DNA of 64,000 bases from Oscheius dolichura (lineage: Eukaryota; Nematoda; Chromadorea; Rhabditida; Rhabditidae). This document shows positions 1 to 11,220 of this stretch, in pieces. Below the pieces are notes generated by a model. That model saw only the letters and a program-made list of their open reading frames with translations. It searched no databases and was not told where the DNA came from. A program made the position numbers and the translations under genes. The stretch covers positions 12,462,001 to 12,526,000 of the forward strand of contig OW051497.1 of the NCBI GenBank assembly GCA_932521035.1. Direction: 5' to 3'. Positions within the stretch are counted from its first letter, which is position 1; each line of letters opens with the position of its first letter.

Positions 1-2304
1 GGCGGCTCAAAACCTAACAAGTATCCACGCTGATTGAGGAGTGTCAGGCCGACACGGAAATTATAATCTCCCCCTGATGTGTTAACAAATTAGTCGAAAA
101 ACATAGGAGGACTCGGCCAGAAGGCAAAATATCAATTTGTGAAGGAGCAGAGAGTGCGCAATGGGGACCCAATTCAGTTACGTAGATGGAGGTCACACAC
201 TGCACACTTCAATAAGCCACAGGGACCTCGGTTGATACTCAATCCTCGAATTACAATGGTGGCCAGCTTTTTCGGGGAGGGACACCAGCAGGCTCGAAAT
301 TGGAGCTGGCTTTGAGTACCTGAAAGGCTTTCCGCGTAGCTATGATCATGGTGAGAATGTGATGCTACGTCGACGATGGGGTCGAGAAACCAAAACTTCG
401 AGGGATGTCGGTGGGGGCAGACTCGCAGCTGTTTGCAATGCTCTTCTTGAAGTGCGACGGAATAGGAAATCTCATCCGTGCGCGCTGTTCGTCTACGGGA
501 TCTCATCTGAACTCAGAAGAGACTTCTCCAATCAATCCCGACGGGCATTCCCAATGATTTCTAAGGACTACTTTGTCGAAGTCCAAATATATGCAAAAAA
601 GATGTAAGGCGTTGTCACGTAGGGCGGCTGGACACAATTTGGGCTCATAGTAATGGAAGAGGCTTTACTGGCTTGTAACTCTCTGGAATGAACATTGGCC
701 TTTTTGACTGGATCAAAATGAACATCTAGTTGACGTTTAGAGTTGAATTTATTCATTTCCTCAATCCGAGAGTAGCCAATATTCGTGACATGAATAGTGG
801 TCAAAAGGGCACCAAGCGGTCTTCAAAACAGATGTTCATGAAAGGGCTGACGCGATCGTACAAGCGGAAGGTAGAGAGAGTAATCCGGCTGGTAAGTTAT
901 GAGGAGCTGGATGGAATAATAAACCGTGAGCGTGAGAAAGCTGTTTATTAACATAGGCCTAACGAGGATCCGCGAGCTGTTGCAGATCTTAATTTGTGAT
1001 GCTTTTAGAGGAAGAGCACACGGTATTCAATAATGTGCACCACGTATACCACACGCAAAGAATGAGACGTAAACATGTGTTGGGTATCACAAACAAATTG
1101 TAGTGGACTTTATTCATTGATTATGAAGAGCTCCGCCGCAAATTAAGAACGGGCTAAACAGCAGAAAATGGCCGTAAACAGCCCGTAGCTTTTTCCTTTA
1201 TATGTTTGGAACGTTGCATAGAGGATTTATTCTGGTCTAGATCCGTAGAGGCGTTCAAATCGTTACTTCCCAGAGATGGATATTGTAATGGAAATAAGCA
1301 CCCAGGAGAACATCGAAGGTAGTTTTTTTTACGACGAATAGTTAATATGTGACATTTTGATGGTTTTCCTGATCAATTAAAAATAAAGTTTGCTCGATTC
1401 TGAAGTTGGCTGTTTCTACCGGGATTGTTGAACCAATCCCGTTGCTACCCTCCTCCTTAGACAGTTTCCTACAGCTGCTGGAATAAATCTTTCCAACCCA
1501 TGATTTCAAAAGACTAATATTTTGGTTTGTCTACGATGATGGCACCACCTTCATGAGAGTCGTAACTCAGCCCCAATAGCTGGGGGGTTTTTTCGGAACT
1601 CGGGGGCTCGGAACTCATAGCAAATCATAGTGTTCTGACTGGTCCTTGAAGTAATGGTGGCCTCCAAAATAACAGCTATGATGCCATTCTATAAACAGAG
1701 TCCTTTATCACATATCTACAGTGTGGTCCTTTGTCTGCGTTCCTTCTTAAATTGACGACAAACTATTGAATTTTATTTAAAACTCCTGGTCCATGTGACT
1801 TGTTTCATACTATTGTTATTCACTGTATAAAACTATTGCAGAATAACGATTAACTTCATCGACAACCCAATTTTATAATCTATTTTTGGGAAGGGAAATA
1901 GACGCGGTACAGGAAGCAGCGGCAGCTTGAAATGTAAGTTTTCCACAATGTATACATCTTGTATCTCTACTTATATGTCGTAAGTTTTCTCTTGCGGCAT
2001 GTGGGACGGGGGATACTCGTGAACTCATTAGAACCAACCATAACTCTTACACATGTTAATATCCACAGAAAATTGGCCCGATTTCTGCGTCTTCCCGCCC
2101 CTAGACTCATCAAAAGGAGCCGGTGAAAAATGAGTACACCCACGATATTAAACTGACTCTGAAATATGACTGAATTTTCACATAAATACCGGGCGGGTGG
2201 GCAGACAGGAAGGCCTCGGCGCAGTCTTCCCCCTTTCTGCAGCTCTCTCTTTTCTTTTCCCACTAGACTATCTCACACCTTTTAGATATCTAATCCATCC
2301 GAAG
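1..2304. other. No recognisable gene
   Basis: I see no family motif or convincing exon chain in this 2.3 kb. A short open frame at 730-951 (+) has a lysine/arginine-rich C-terminal part that could be the last exon of a gene beginning upstream, but nothing around it confirms that. The rest is interrupted in all frames. The stretch just before 2305 is pyrimidine-rich, as expected ahead of the first transthyretin-like gene. Confidence 0.4.
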
Positions 2305-2850
2305 ATGATCTCAGCTCCCGCATTCCTCCTCGTAAGATTCTTTCCTTCCTTCCTTTTCATCTCTTCCAGTTCTGCGCCTTTCCCCTGTTCCTTGCTTCTC
2401 CTTACATGTACATCGACCTGACTATCATCTGCGGTCGAGACCAGCCTTACAGCTACGTAGGAACGGCCAGTGTCTGGGATGTAAGTACTGTTGTTCCTAG
2501 TTTATCAGCTTCTGTCTTTCTCTTTCACTGTCCGTATTTTGTAGGAAGACGCCCTTGGTAACAATCCCGTTCTCGCTGACGTCCGTTTCTCCGGCCGGGG
2601 TGTCATTTTCATGAACCTCAACGGCACCATCTCGAGTGACGCTGCCGGCGTTACCCATCCGTTCGTCAAGGTTCGCCACAGCTGCACCGACAATCCCTTC
2701 GAGGTATTACAAGGAGGAAGACAAAGAGTACCAAGTAATATTCAGATGGCCTTCCACAACTTGGATCCCTGTCCAAATGAGGCCGTCCTCTGCAACTACA
2801 CGGCTGTCATGGACATCACCCCCACGTACACCCCGACAACGATCTACTAG
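2305..2850 (+). CDS. Secreted transthyretin-like family protein (copy 1)
   Basis: The predicted protein has a hydrophobic signal peptide and then a single small domain. Exons are 2305-2331, 2370-2480, 2545-2703 and 2746-2850; all junctions are phase 0 with GT-AG introns of 38, 64 and 42 nt. A cysteine-containing first strand, the motif VKVRHSC in the middle and a C-terminal pair of cysteines fit the nematode transthyretin-like (TTL, PF01060) layout, where a His-x-Cys strand is the most conserved part. The family is secreted and mostly of unknown function; one C. elegans member, TTR-52, bridges apoptotic cells to engulfment receptors. The last intron is a multiple of three without a stop, so an unspliced reading is possible; I prefer splicing because the neighbouring copy has an intron there. 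A poly(A) signal AATAAA lies at 2880-2885. The sequence is divergent from typical TTL proteins. Confidence 0.68.
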
Positions 2851-2991
2851 GGATAGTGTACCCGGACAGTGATCCTATGAATAAAGTTGATTAACCAAAC
2901 AATTGACTATTAGAATCATTGTTGCATCACGTTGCCAATGTGCTGATAGGGCAGGCGGAAAGGGGGGCAGGGAAGGGCTTTCACTCCATCA

Positions 2992-3519
2992 ATGGATCTC
3001 TTCTTGTCTGCACAGATTATCTTTTTGACCCTTCTCGTAAAGCTCTCAAGCACCACACGATTCGTCGTAGATATTGAGTTTGCCTGCTCGGCGAACAACA
3101 AGACGTTCAACGCAAAAACGACTTTATGGGAGGTAATAATCGTTTGTCACAGTTGTACACAACTCAGGATGACGGTTTCTTCATTTTCCATGATCTCATT
3201 GGTCACGGTGCGACGTATGTTCAAGGAAGAGAACAGTTGTCAACTAGGGTCGAAGGATTTGATCCTTATGATCTGTTTGGTTATTATTTTGAACCATATC
3301 TTGAAATCGAGCACGACTGCAATGGAAGAGACTTCGAGGTTAGGAGATTCTCCCAATCTTATATAAAAGAGCTTCCAGTTCATTTCCTATTATTATCTAG
3401 ACGAACCATGTGTGAATTTCGCCTCGGAATGTTATTACAATGTGAATATTGACCTATCCAAGATCAGTAAGAGGAAAAAGCATCCGTATTTTGAAAAATT
3501 TAGTTTGACAATAAAATGA
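2992..3519 (+). CDS. Secreted transthyretin-like family protein (copy 2)
   Basis: Exons are 2992-3132, 3168-3338 and 3379-3519, giving about 150 residues, all phase 0, with introns of 35 and 40 nt. The N-terminus is a signal peptide. The core contains FEPYLEIEHDC, a good match to the conserved His-x-Cys strand of transthyretin-like proteins, and the C-terminal exon aligns with that of the gene upstream (same Leu-Asp-x-Pro-Cys start and spacing to the next cysteine). Two introns sit at equivalent positions in both copies, so they are a tandem duplication that has diverged strongly. Only 141 nt separate the two coding regions, which could allow co-transcription. The C-terminus is extended by a lysine-rich tail missing in copy 1. 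Confidence 0.7.
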
Positions 3520-3836
3520 AACCTATTCTTCGAACCACTAATATCTGTTGTAACCCCCTGCCTCCCTTTCATTTACACTTTTCCATCTCCTAGCCAAAAA
3601 CACGTCCTTAAAATTATGGGCCTGATGTGCTCACCGGAGGAGACATTATCTTTAGTACCACAGAAAAAGTTTGCCGTTGGGCGACGAGCGAATAGAATCC
3701 ATAGTATCATTTTGAACTTATTGAATGGCGAGGATTATTTTTGGCCTTGAGTCAAATCAGGCGAAAAATGAGGCGAGCTTAAACCTCTTCCGGAATTGGT
3801 TCTACTTTCACCCCCGGCTTTCTTTCTAGCTGACGT

Positions 3837-6800
3837 ATGCTTCAAGCTGTTTCTCATGTAGCCAATTCACTCGGCCATTTAAAGACAAAATATGTAAAAT
3901 ATCTGGAGACGATATGTGCCGCCAATGGAATAGATGTGCAAGAATTAAAGGTAATGCCACCCCCGCCAAGGAGAACGAGAACAATTCCCTTTAGACTTGC
4001 GGATCTGAATATGAAACGCTGGAGATATTCTTTGGGGGATACCCAGTTCTTGTAGGATTGAAATATTTCAAATCTTTAAAAGTCTTGAAAATATTTGGAC
4101 AGAATACCGCCAGTTTGAAGCCGTTGTCTGAAGTGGCGGGGACTTTGGAAGAGCTTTGGGTATGCGAGGGCCAGCTCAAAGGTTTTGATGTGTTCTATCA
4201 CCTTACAGTAACCACGGTGTTCAGATCTGTCAGGGATTGACCTATGCACTCAGCTAAAAAAAGTTTATCTCTACGAAAATGTAATCGAAGAAGGAGCTCC
4301 ATTAGCTGCTCTAAGAGAGCTGGAAGTTCTGCACCTGGAAGATAATAAACTCCAAAACCTGTCCTTCCTGGAGGATCTGGAAGGACTCGTCTATCTGAAT
4401 TTAGGAGAAAATCGTCTAACTGAGAGGGGTAAGAGCCCTTCTTTGTCTGGGACCCATTGCAGAATTATCCACGGTCACCAGATGGCCCAGGAAACTGCAA
4501 ACATTAGACCTTTCGAATAACTCTTTCACCAATTTTAAGGTACGTTTTTCTCTTTTCCCACTCTTTGTTAGAGTTTACTTCCTTGTTGTACTTCTGCTTC
4601 TCTTCGCTACATTAATGTGGCTTCTCTTGGAATAGCTGCTGTGAGCCTTGAAAACGAACAGAATTTAACAGCCTGGCTCTCCTTTCATTTCCGATTTCTT
4701 GAAAACCTTGACAGCGATGACGTCCAAAGCCTTTTCACTAACACGGCACTGGTTCGGTTGCTCTAATAGCCATGAAAAGAAACACTTCAGCCTAAAGCGG
4801 AGTCCCTGATAGCCGAGAAATTGAATGAGCTGGCGACTCTAGAGGAAACACATGTCGAAGAGCTAAAGGATTTGGACAAATCCGCTCAGAGGGTGGAATT
4901 CAAACTGGCCAAGTTATGCGAGGTGCTGGAAAAGCTTAAAGAAACTTTACCCAAGAAGGATAGTAAGTGCGGAGGCCCTTCTGTACAATGCTATTACAGC
5001 AAAGAGAGAAATAGCGAAACGAGTGCTCGAGGTAGCTCATTCCAACCATCGCGATGTCAAGCCAACAAGAAGTGAGTCTGATTATTTTTTTATGTTTTAT
5101 TCTCCAGAAAAATGCCGAAGTATGTTGGATTTCATAAATAAACTTATGAGATATAACGCGTCACTACAACTTGAATCAGCCGGTACAAGTTCCTTGACCC
5201 CGGCAACTGATGTCGAACTCGGCATTCTTTCTCACTTCCTCAACTTTAATTGCTCAATGAAGCACAACTACGTGGTAGATAACCCCCTTTACACCCATTG
5301 TAGAGTCTTTAGGTAGGGATCCAGCACTGTGTATTGATTAGGCCACTTCGAAGAAACGACATGGAGAGGCTTTGTTTTATTGAGAAGGAGGAAAATGTTA
5401 AAATTTGGACGGAAAGAGATTTACTCTTGTTGCTTGACCATTATAACAGACCGGACTACCGCTCTGGGCCGACGAGAGCTTTTAAAGATGTCGAATTGTT
5501 GAAGAAGGAGGTTAAGGAGAAGGTAAGCTATCTTACCTTCAATCTCAATGAAAATTCAGACCACGGCCTTCTTTCAGCCGGTATTTATGAACAAACCATT
5601 CTATAGCTCTCCTCCCTCTTTGACAATCACTCCGGCTTCAAAAAGTGACAGTATGTTTTACAAGCTGCTTGGCTTATTTGTAGGTCTCTCTGCTTCAAAT
5701 AAACAGATGGACAGGACACCGAGAGATGAAACAGCTCCGTGGAGAGACCTCCATCTAATGGCAATAGTGGTTATTGAAATACAATATCCAGGTCATCTTC
5801 ACATCGGGCATTTACGGTAAGATCAGCTATGTCCTAATCCATAAATGGATACAGTTATCGAGAAGTTTTCGATGGTAGCTTTGAAGATCAATTGAAGAAG
5901 CTGAAAGAAATGAATATCAACGTGGAAATTAAGGAGTCAGATAAGAACAGGAGGATATCGATAGTGGAAGCTCATGAATCTTCACTGGAGAATATCGAAA
6001 AGACCGGGTATCTTGCTGTTTTTCATCTGATGTCGTCTTCAGAAAGACGCTTAAACTCAAAGACATTCTGACCCTCAAAGCGCTACGACAACGCTGTAGT
6101 ACCTTTGATGGATATGGGCAGTGCATGACAGTAAGAAGTCCGGTCGAAATGAGTCTTGCCTATGGGCCACATCTTACATTTACCGACCTGGTTGAGCTGC
6201 AGTCAACAATCACCATTTTGGATTTGTGTTCCATGAAATTGACAAAACTGAACGGCATAGAAAGCTTACCCAATTTGAAATACTTGTCCCTTCGAGTAGG
6301 TTCTTCTCTACTTTCAAGAGGTCCTCTTCAGGACAACAAACTTACTTCCTTGAAGAAGTTGAGCGCTCTCAGCAGTCTGTTATTCTTGGATGCATATCAC
6401 AATAGGATTTCAAAGGTAGAAGAATTACCGGAATCTCTGATTGAGCTAAACTTGGCTAATAATAAGCTAACATCGTTGTCTTTTTGTTCCAACGTTCCTG
6501 TAAGTTATGGTCACTACCAACACTTCTTTAGCACCTGGAAAGATTTAATCTCACAGCAAATTGTCTAAAGGCTTTGAGGGGGATAGAAGCTTGCACAAGT
6601 CTGTCAACTCTTATGGTTGGATTAAACCAAATCAAAGGTATTTCCCTCGTTAGCCGTCTACTAAAACTGTTAGAGCGTTCCGAACTTGATTACCTATCAA
6701 ATTGTCCCAAGTTATGGTTGCTTGACCTTACTGGCAACCCTGTTGTTACTTGGGAGGGTTACCAATTGAAAGTAATGCACAGTCTCAATGGACTGCTAAC

Positions 6801-8200
6801 GTTGGACCGACAATTACTTTCGAAGGAAAATAGACCAGCAGGCTATCGCTGTGGAAGAGGGTTGAGCATAGATTTCATCGATAAATCGTAAGTCTTATTA
6901 ACTTCGAAAGGACTGTTCCAGGTGCCCTGGTTGGGCCAAAAAGAAAGAGCTCTATTTGTGTGATCACAATCTGGAAATAATAGTTTTTGAGTCAACGTTT
7001 GCTGAAAAGTAAGTGGAAGAGAGCTCCAAATTGGATCTTGTAGCTTATCCCACATTACCCTCATTGATCTGTCAAGAAACCATCTACAGGAAGTAAAACA
7101 GTTGGCTGTTTTGCCGTCGTTGCAATCTCTTGTATTAGAGTCTAATGTTGTTCGGCTGATGTTTGTGGAAAACGAAAATTCTCCCCAGGAAAAGGTTTGT
7201 GTTAGAAAATAGCGTTAAAAGAATGCTATATTATTTACGGGAGCACAGTACTGCCTTTCAGCCCTTTCCTGTTCTTTCCACGTTGGATCTAAGCAACAAC
7301 GAACTTACCTCTGCCTTGCTACCTAGATTAGGCCTCAAGTTTCTCCAGCAGCTAAAGAACTTGATCCTGAAAAAGAATCAGATCGTAAGGTAAGGGAGAT
7401 CGGAGGGTTGCACTTTGAATACGCCCTAAAGTTATTTTCAGTTTAAACTGTCAGTTATTTGACCTACCTTGTCTTGAAACTCTGGATGTGGGTAATAACG
7501 CAATCAAAGCTATTAAAAGACACGTGTTGCCCAATTTAAAAACATTGGATCTGGGTGGTAATAAACTGAAAGATATCAATGGATTAGCCACCCCAAATTT
7601 GGAGACACTGCTCCTGAATGAGAACAAGTATCCCGTTTTTCTTAACCAACTGTATAATTAGACTGTCAACGTGTGCTTCTCTCACTGGAATTAATACCAT
7701 GACGCATTTAACAACATTGGACTGTAGAGGAAATCCAGTCGTTGGAAGAAGAGTATTTGTCGAATATGTAAAGACTCAGGTAGGCGTCGAATTCTTGACT
7801 TTTTCAGACTTTAGATTTCTACCTTGACATCTTTGAATGATGCAAGCTGTGAAGAGATTCCCGGGCTTCCACAAGTTCGACCTCCTACCACACACAGAGA
7901 CAGATCGTTAGAGTCGAGGTCTCTTGAAGAACACTCCTCGGAGGATGTTTATTCGAAACCGTTTGTTTTTATCTTTTGACCTATGGGTGGTTTAGTGACG
8001 TTTACAGTTTACATTTCAGAATATTGTATGAGTACGATCCGACGAAGTTGTCAAGCATTCACGGATATGGTTTAGACACGAAACCAAGGATTGTCCATTT
8101 CGTTGAAGTTAGTGGAATAATGGAACTAATCAGGCTAAGTTTTACAGGAGAGGAAAAGAAAGACCGTCACATCGGCTCCAGTGTACCAGAGAAATCGTAA
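3837..8200 (+). CDS. LRRC9: Leucine-rich repeat-containing protein 9 (LRRC9) orthologue
   Basis: A chain of 23 exons keeps frame throughout and yields about 1158 residues (human LRRC9 has about 1450). Exon starts are 3837, 3995, 4225, 4463, 4572, 4791, 5000, 5108, 5313, 5578, 5684, 5855, 6043, 6332, 6532, 6674, 6922, 7044, 7262, 7442, 7662, 7815 and 8020. The N-terminus carries CAANG, then LEIFFGGYP and VGLKYF, closely matching the start of vertebrate LRRC9; several LRRs follow, then a charged coiled coil (about residues 250-320), a non-LRR middle region and a second LRR block from about residue 590 to 1030. In vertebrates LRRC9 is poorly studied and its phylogenetic pattern suggests a ciliary role, which is inference. 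A polypyrimidine tract plus AG at 3821-3832 just before the start could be a trans-splice site. The 5 prime end is the least certain part. Confidence 0.85.
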
Positions 8201-8322
8201 TCATGAACTGCCGCTTTCAAATTTTATGATCACGGGAACAAAGATGGAGCGCCATCATAAACTTTAAATTATTTATTGAGATCCTTGATCAGACATTTGT
8301 AGGCATTTACCCAAAAATCTAG

Positions 8323-9434
8323 TTACAGTCGAGAAGTTGTAGATGTCATGGCATAGCGACCCCTTCCGTCTTCACAGCAACAGCGCTTGGCACAGAAGTA
8401 GATGCCAAGGCCGACGACAGAGAGAACAATTACTCCGACAATGGCAAGGATGAGAATGATGGCCCAGAGAGGGAGCGGGTAGTACCAGGGCTTCGTCTCC
8501 TGTACTTTGACAGTCTTCCCATTGAGAACATTGGTATAAGTCTCGAGCATGTAGTTCAGTCCATCGTAGTACTTGGCCTTCTTGAAGAAGAATGCCTCTG
8601 AAACCCGGCCTTTACTCTTTCAATGGCGATTCTTACCGGCATGGGAGGAAACGGAAGTGATCATTTCATTGCTGAGGAACCTTTTGGTGGCATCTCCGAC
8701 CGAAGTCCATACCTGTAAAGATCAAGCTGAGAAACACTTCCGCAGTATTCTTATCAAGTATTGACTGCCTTTTCTAGCAAATGCCGTTTATCAGTAAAAT
8801 AAAATGCCCCTCTCGCCTGTTTGCCAACTTCAAACAGCAAATAGCATTCCCTTATCGACGCCAAAAAGCAAGCGAGGTTACGAAAATTTTCGAACCTCCA
8901 GGGTAAAAGAACTTACCACTTTATCATCAGCAGAGAGGAAGATGAGGAGGTCATCTTGACAGTGGCCCCGGTTTTGCCGGATTCTAACGGTATCGGCGAA
9001 AACTTCGGCAGCTCGGCGGACAGTCTCTGTGTCCTTCTCGTCATCATTTAGGACCATCTTCTGCGTGAGGGCAATGGACATGATGTAGCCTAAGCCTTCT
9101 CCGTCACATCTTCCGTAGACGTTGTCAGCCAGTTGGTCACAGACACACTTGGTTTTACCTTGGACTTCAACCAGGGTATGCATCAGTCTTAGCTCTAAAG
9201 TCAAATTAATAAGGCAACACGTCGTTTCTTACGTGTTCCATTTTCTTTGTTGAGAATTCCAGCGGGATCACAGAGGTATCCAGGCTCGATAACACCACAA
9301 GCGGCTGAACTAGGTATAGAGAACTGTTAAAAGGAGAAATTACCTGGGGATCTCATAGAATCGGGGTAGGTTTGAGGAGTGTAATCATCATAAGCCAAAG
9401 CGCTGGCGAACAGAGTGACCAGTAGGAGAAGCAT
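8323..9434 (-). CDS. MOLO1-type single-pass membrane protein (TPM-like extracellular domain)
   Basis: Five exons (9434-9344, 9304-9233, 9194-8917, 8712-8637, 8597-8323) give 263 residues. The order is signal peptide, extracellular domain with GYLCDPAGIL near its start and a C-x-C pair, the segment CQDDLLIFLSADDKVVW, then one transmembrane helix near residues 220-245 and a short cysteine-rich cytosolic tail. This is the layout of the nematode MOLO1 family, whose extracellular TPM-like domain is characterised by the CDPxGIL and C-x-DVLIL-type motifs. C. elegans MOLO-1 is an auxiliary subunit of levamisole-sensitive acetylcholine receptors; whether this protein has that role is inference, since the family has several paralogues. 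The gene converges on LRRC9 with only 122 nt between stop codons; a TTTATT (minus-strand AATAAA) at 8272-8277 fits its poly(A) signal. Confidence 0.75.
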
Positions 9435-9960
9435 TGTGGGGCACTGCGACTTCGACTGCTGTGAGCGCCGACTCAAATACGGACTGATAACCGTTCAGCC
9501 CACTCGGTGACTAATCCTTTGCTGATTCAGCAGGTGTCTTCGGAGCACCGGAAGTGGCAGACAGGACTGTGATAACAGAGAATGTTTTTATCAACGTGTC
9601 ACGAACCTCTGTGGCGCCGCGGAAGTAATGAGCCGTTGTTGTGCAAATTTCAAAACGATCTTGTTGTGCGGAGGAGTATAAGAACTGGACGGTTGACAGG
9701 CTCGGCCTCTCTTGGTATTTCAAAGCTTGCGTTAATTGTGTTTTTGTTTTTAAATGCCGGCTGAGCAGTCCTGTGCCGCTAAAGAGCCGACATATAAGAG
9801 ATAAAAAGCACAATAAGGCGCGGTGTATTCGTCATATTCACGCAGTTGCGGGCAGTCTCTTTTTGAATACCTTGTCCGGCAAAGGTTGAGCAAAGGGAAG
9901 AATGGTTAGCTAATGAAAAAAAAGTGATGGTTGCTTTAACGTCCAACTGGGTCGCTGGAA
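9435..9960. other. Intergenic stretch, no supported gene
   Basis: The open frames here overlap each other on both strands and show no family motif. It should contain the promoter of the divergent minus-strand MOLO1-type gene. Its right end grades into the decayed CUB-like copy. Confidence 0.4.
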
Positions 9961-11055
9961 GGGCACCTATTTGCAGAATAATCATCTGAGGTACCAAACT
10001 CCATCTATTTCTGCCTAAAGCTTGCAATGATAAGTCTGATCCTGTGATTCCTATCTTCACACCTTGGATGTTCTCAGTTAAAAAGTATGATAAAACCCGG
10101 GCGTGATAATTTCCAGATGTCCAACAATATTCGTCGTACTCTTATTGCATAAATAAACAAGGCCCTGTGAGTGATATTGTTTCCGCTCCTTTAAGAACAA
10201 TGTATTCTTTCAGTTAAACATAGAAGCGAGTGATCGTCTATCGTCAGCTGCGGTTATTGGTTCCCGCTTCCAGTACTCGATGCCATTTTGGTACGATTCT
10301 GTTTACGACAATAAGAAAAGATCCGAAAATGCCTACGTAGAATGGTATGCTGGAATAGCGGCGCCAGGCGATTTACCCATATCCTCTTTCATAAAGTTAG
10401 GTCTCCTCCTCCTCTTAGCGATCAACTTTTAAAGAAGCAATGCTTCGGACTTCAGCTCTGGGGTTTATCTACCAGCGGGAGGCAATACAATTGTAGTCTA
10501 TAACGGCACTCTTTACTTTGTAGTAAGTGTTCAAACATCATCCTGTGAGCATCCACATGATTGAACAGTACCCTCTTTAGACAATTTGCCGATTTCTAGT
10601 GGTATAGCCATGGCAGTTACACCCAACTATGGTTTAGCGACTTGCCCCATACGTACAACTGGAGCTATGTGGCTGGTAAGCCTCTCTAGGCCAGTGTTAC
10701 GCTATAGATTCAAATTTCACCTATGATATCGAGGTCACTTCAGTAGAATGCGAAGAGAATGTCTCCTATTTCAATTTTATTTACTTCCATCGGACAATAA
10801 GGTATCAGAAATAATCGAGAAGGAACTATTTTAGGCTGAACATGGGAGACAAGTTGAGAATGTTTCACATCTCCAACTTTATTTTGGAGTTCGTGCAAAA
10901 TGGTACAAGCAGAGGTGGAAAAATGATTTTTAATGCTACCTTGACTGTCCCTTTTAATAACACCCTTGCGGTGGGACCAGGCCCAGTCGCCGGGTCTCCT
11001 GTACCTACTACTGTAGTAACCTTACTGATGTTTACGGTTTTTGTGATTCTATAGA
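9961..11055 (+). pseudogene. Decayed copy of the CUB-like gene downstream
   Basis: Blocks of this stretch align exon by exon with the intact gene at 11221-13155: 10108-10152, 10202-10290, 10327-10410, 10436-10520, 10581-10677, 10711-10801 and 10834-11055. The last exon ends in an intact hydrophobic tail and stop. Damage is visible: an upstream block near 9978-10086 is recognisable but has an in-frame stop and a shifted frame, the exon near 10650 has lost one base relative to its partner (35 against 36 nt), and splicing the exon ending at 10291 at the homologous sites would create TGA. No copy of the signal-peptide exon or first CUB-like exons is seen. Single-base differences could be assembly errors, but the missing 5 prime part argues for a real pseudogene or a 5 prime truncated duplicate. 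Confidence 0.6.
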
Positions 11056-11220
11056 TGTTGCCTTCTATTTTATTTAATAAGACGTTCACGGTAGTTACTG
11101 TTAAATCATTAGTCATCTGTCAGTTGTTTATAATGACGTCTGGAGCTGCCGACCTCCATTAGTTTTCCCAGGGTTTCATCAACGCCTCCATGATAAGCCT
11201 CTTTCTTCTTAATACCTTTA

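Noticed and set aside
1569-1595. GC-rich hairpin followed by a T run, like a bacterial Rho-independent terminator
   Set aside because: All genes are spliced and eukaryotic; with no adjacent gene the resemblance is chance.
2636-2872. Alternative open frame across the 3 prime part of transthyretin-like gene 1
   Set aside because: It loses the conserved cysteines that align with gene 2; the spliced phase-0 reading is better.
9511-10060. Overlapping open frames on both strands
   Set aside because: They overlap each other, lack motifs, and part of the region matches degraded CUB-like exons on the plus strand.
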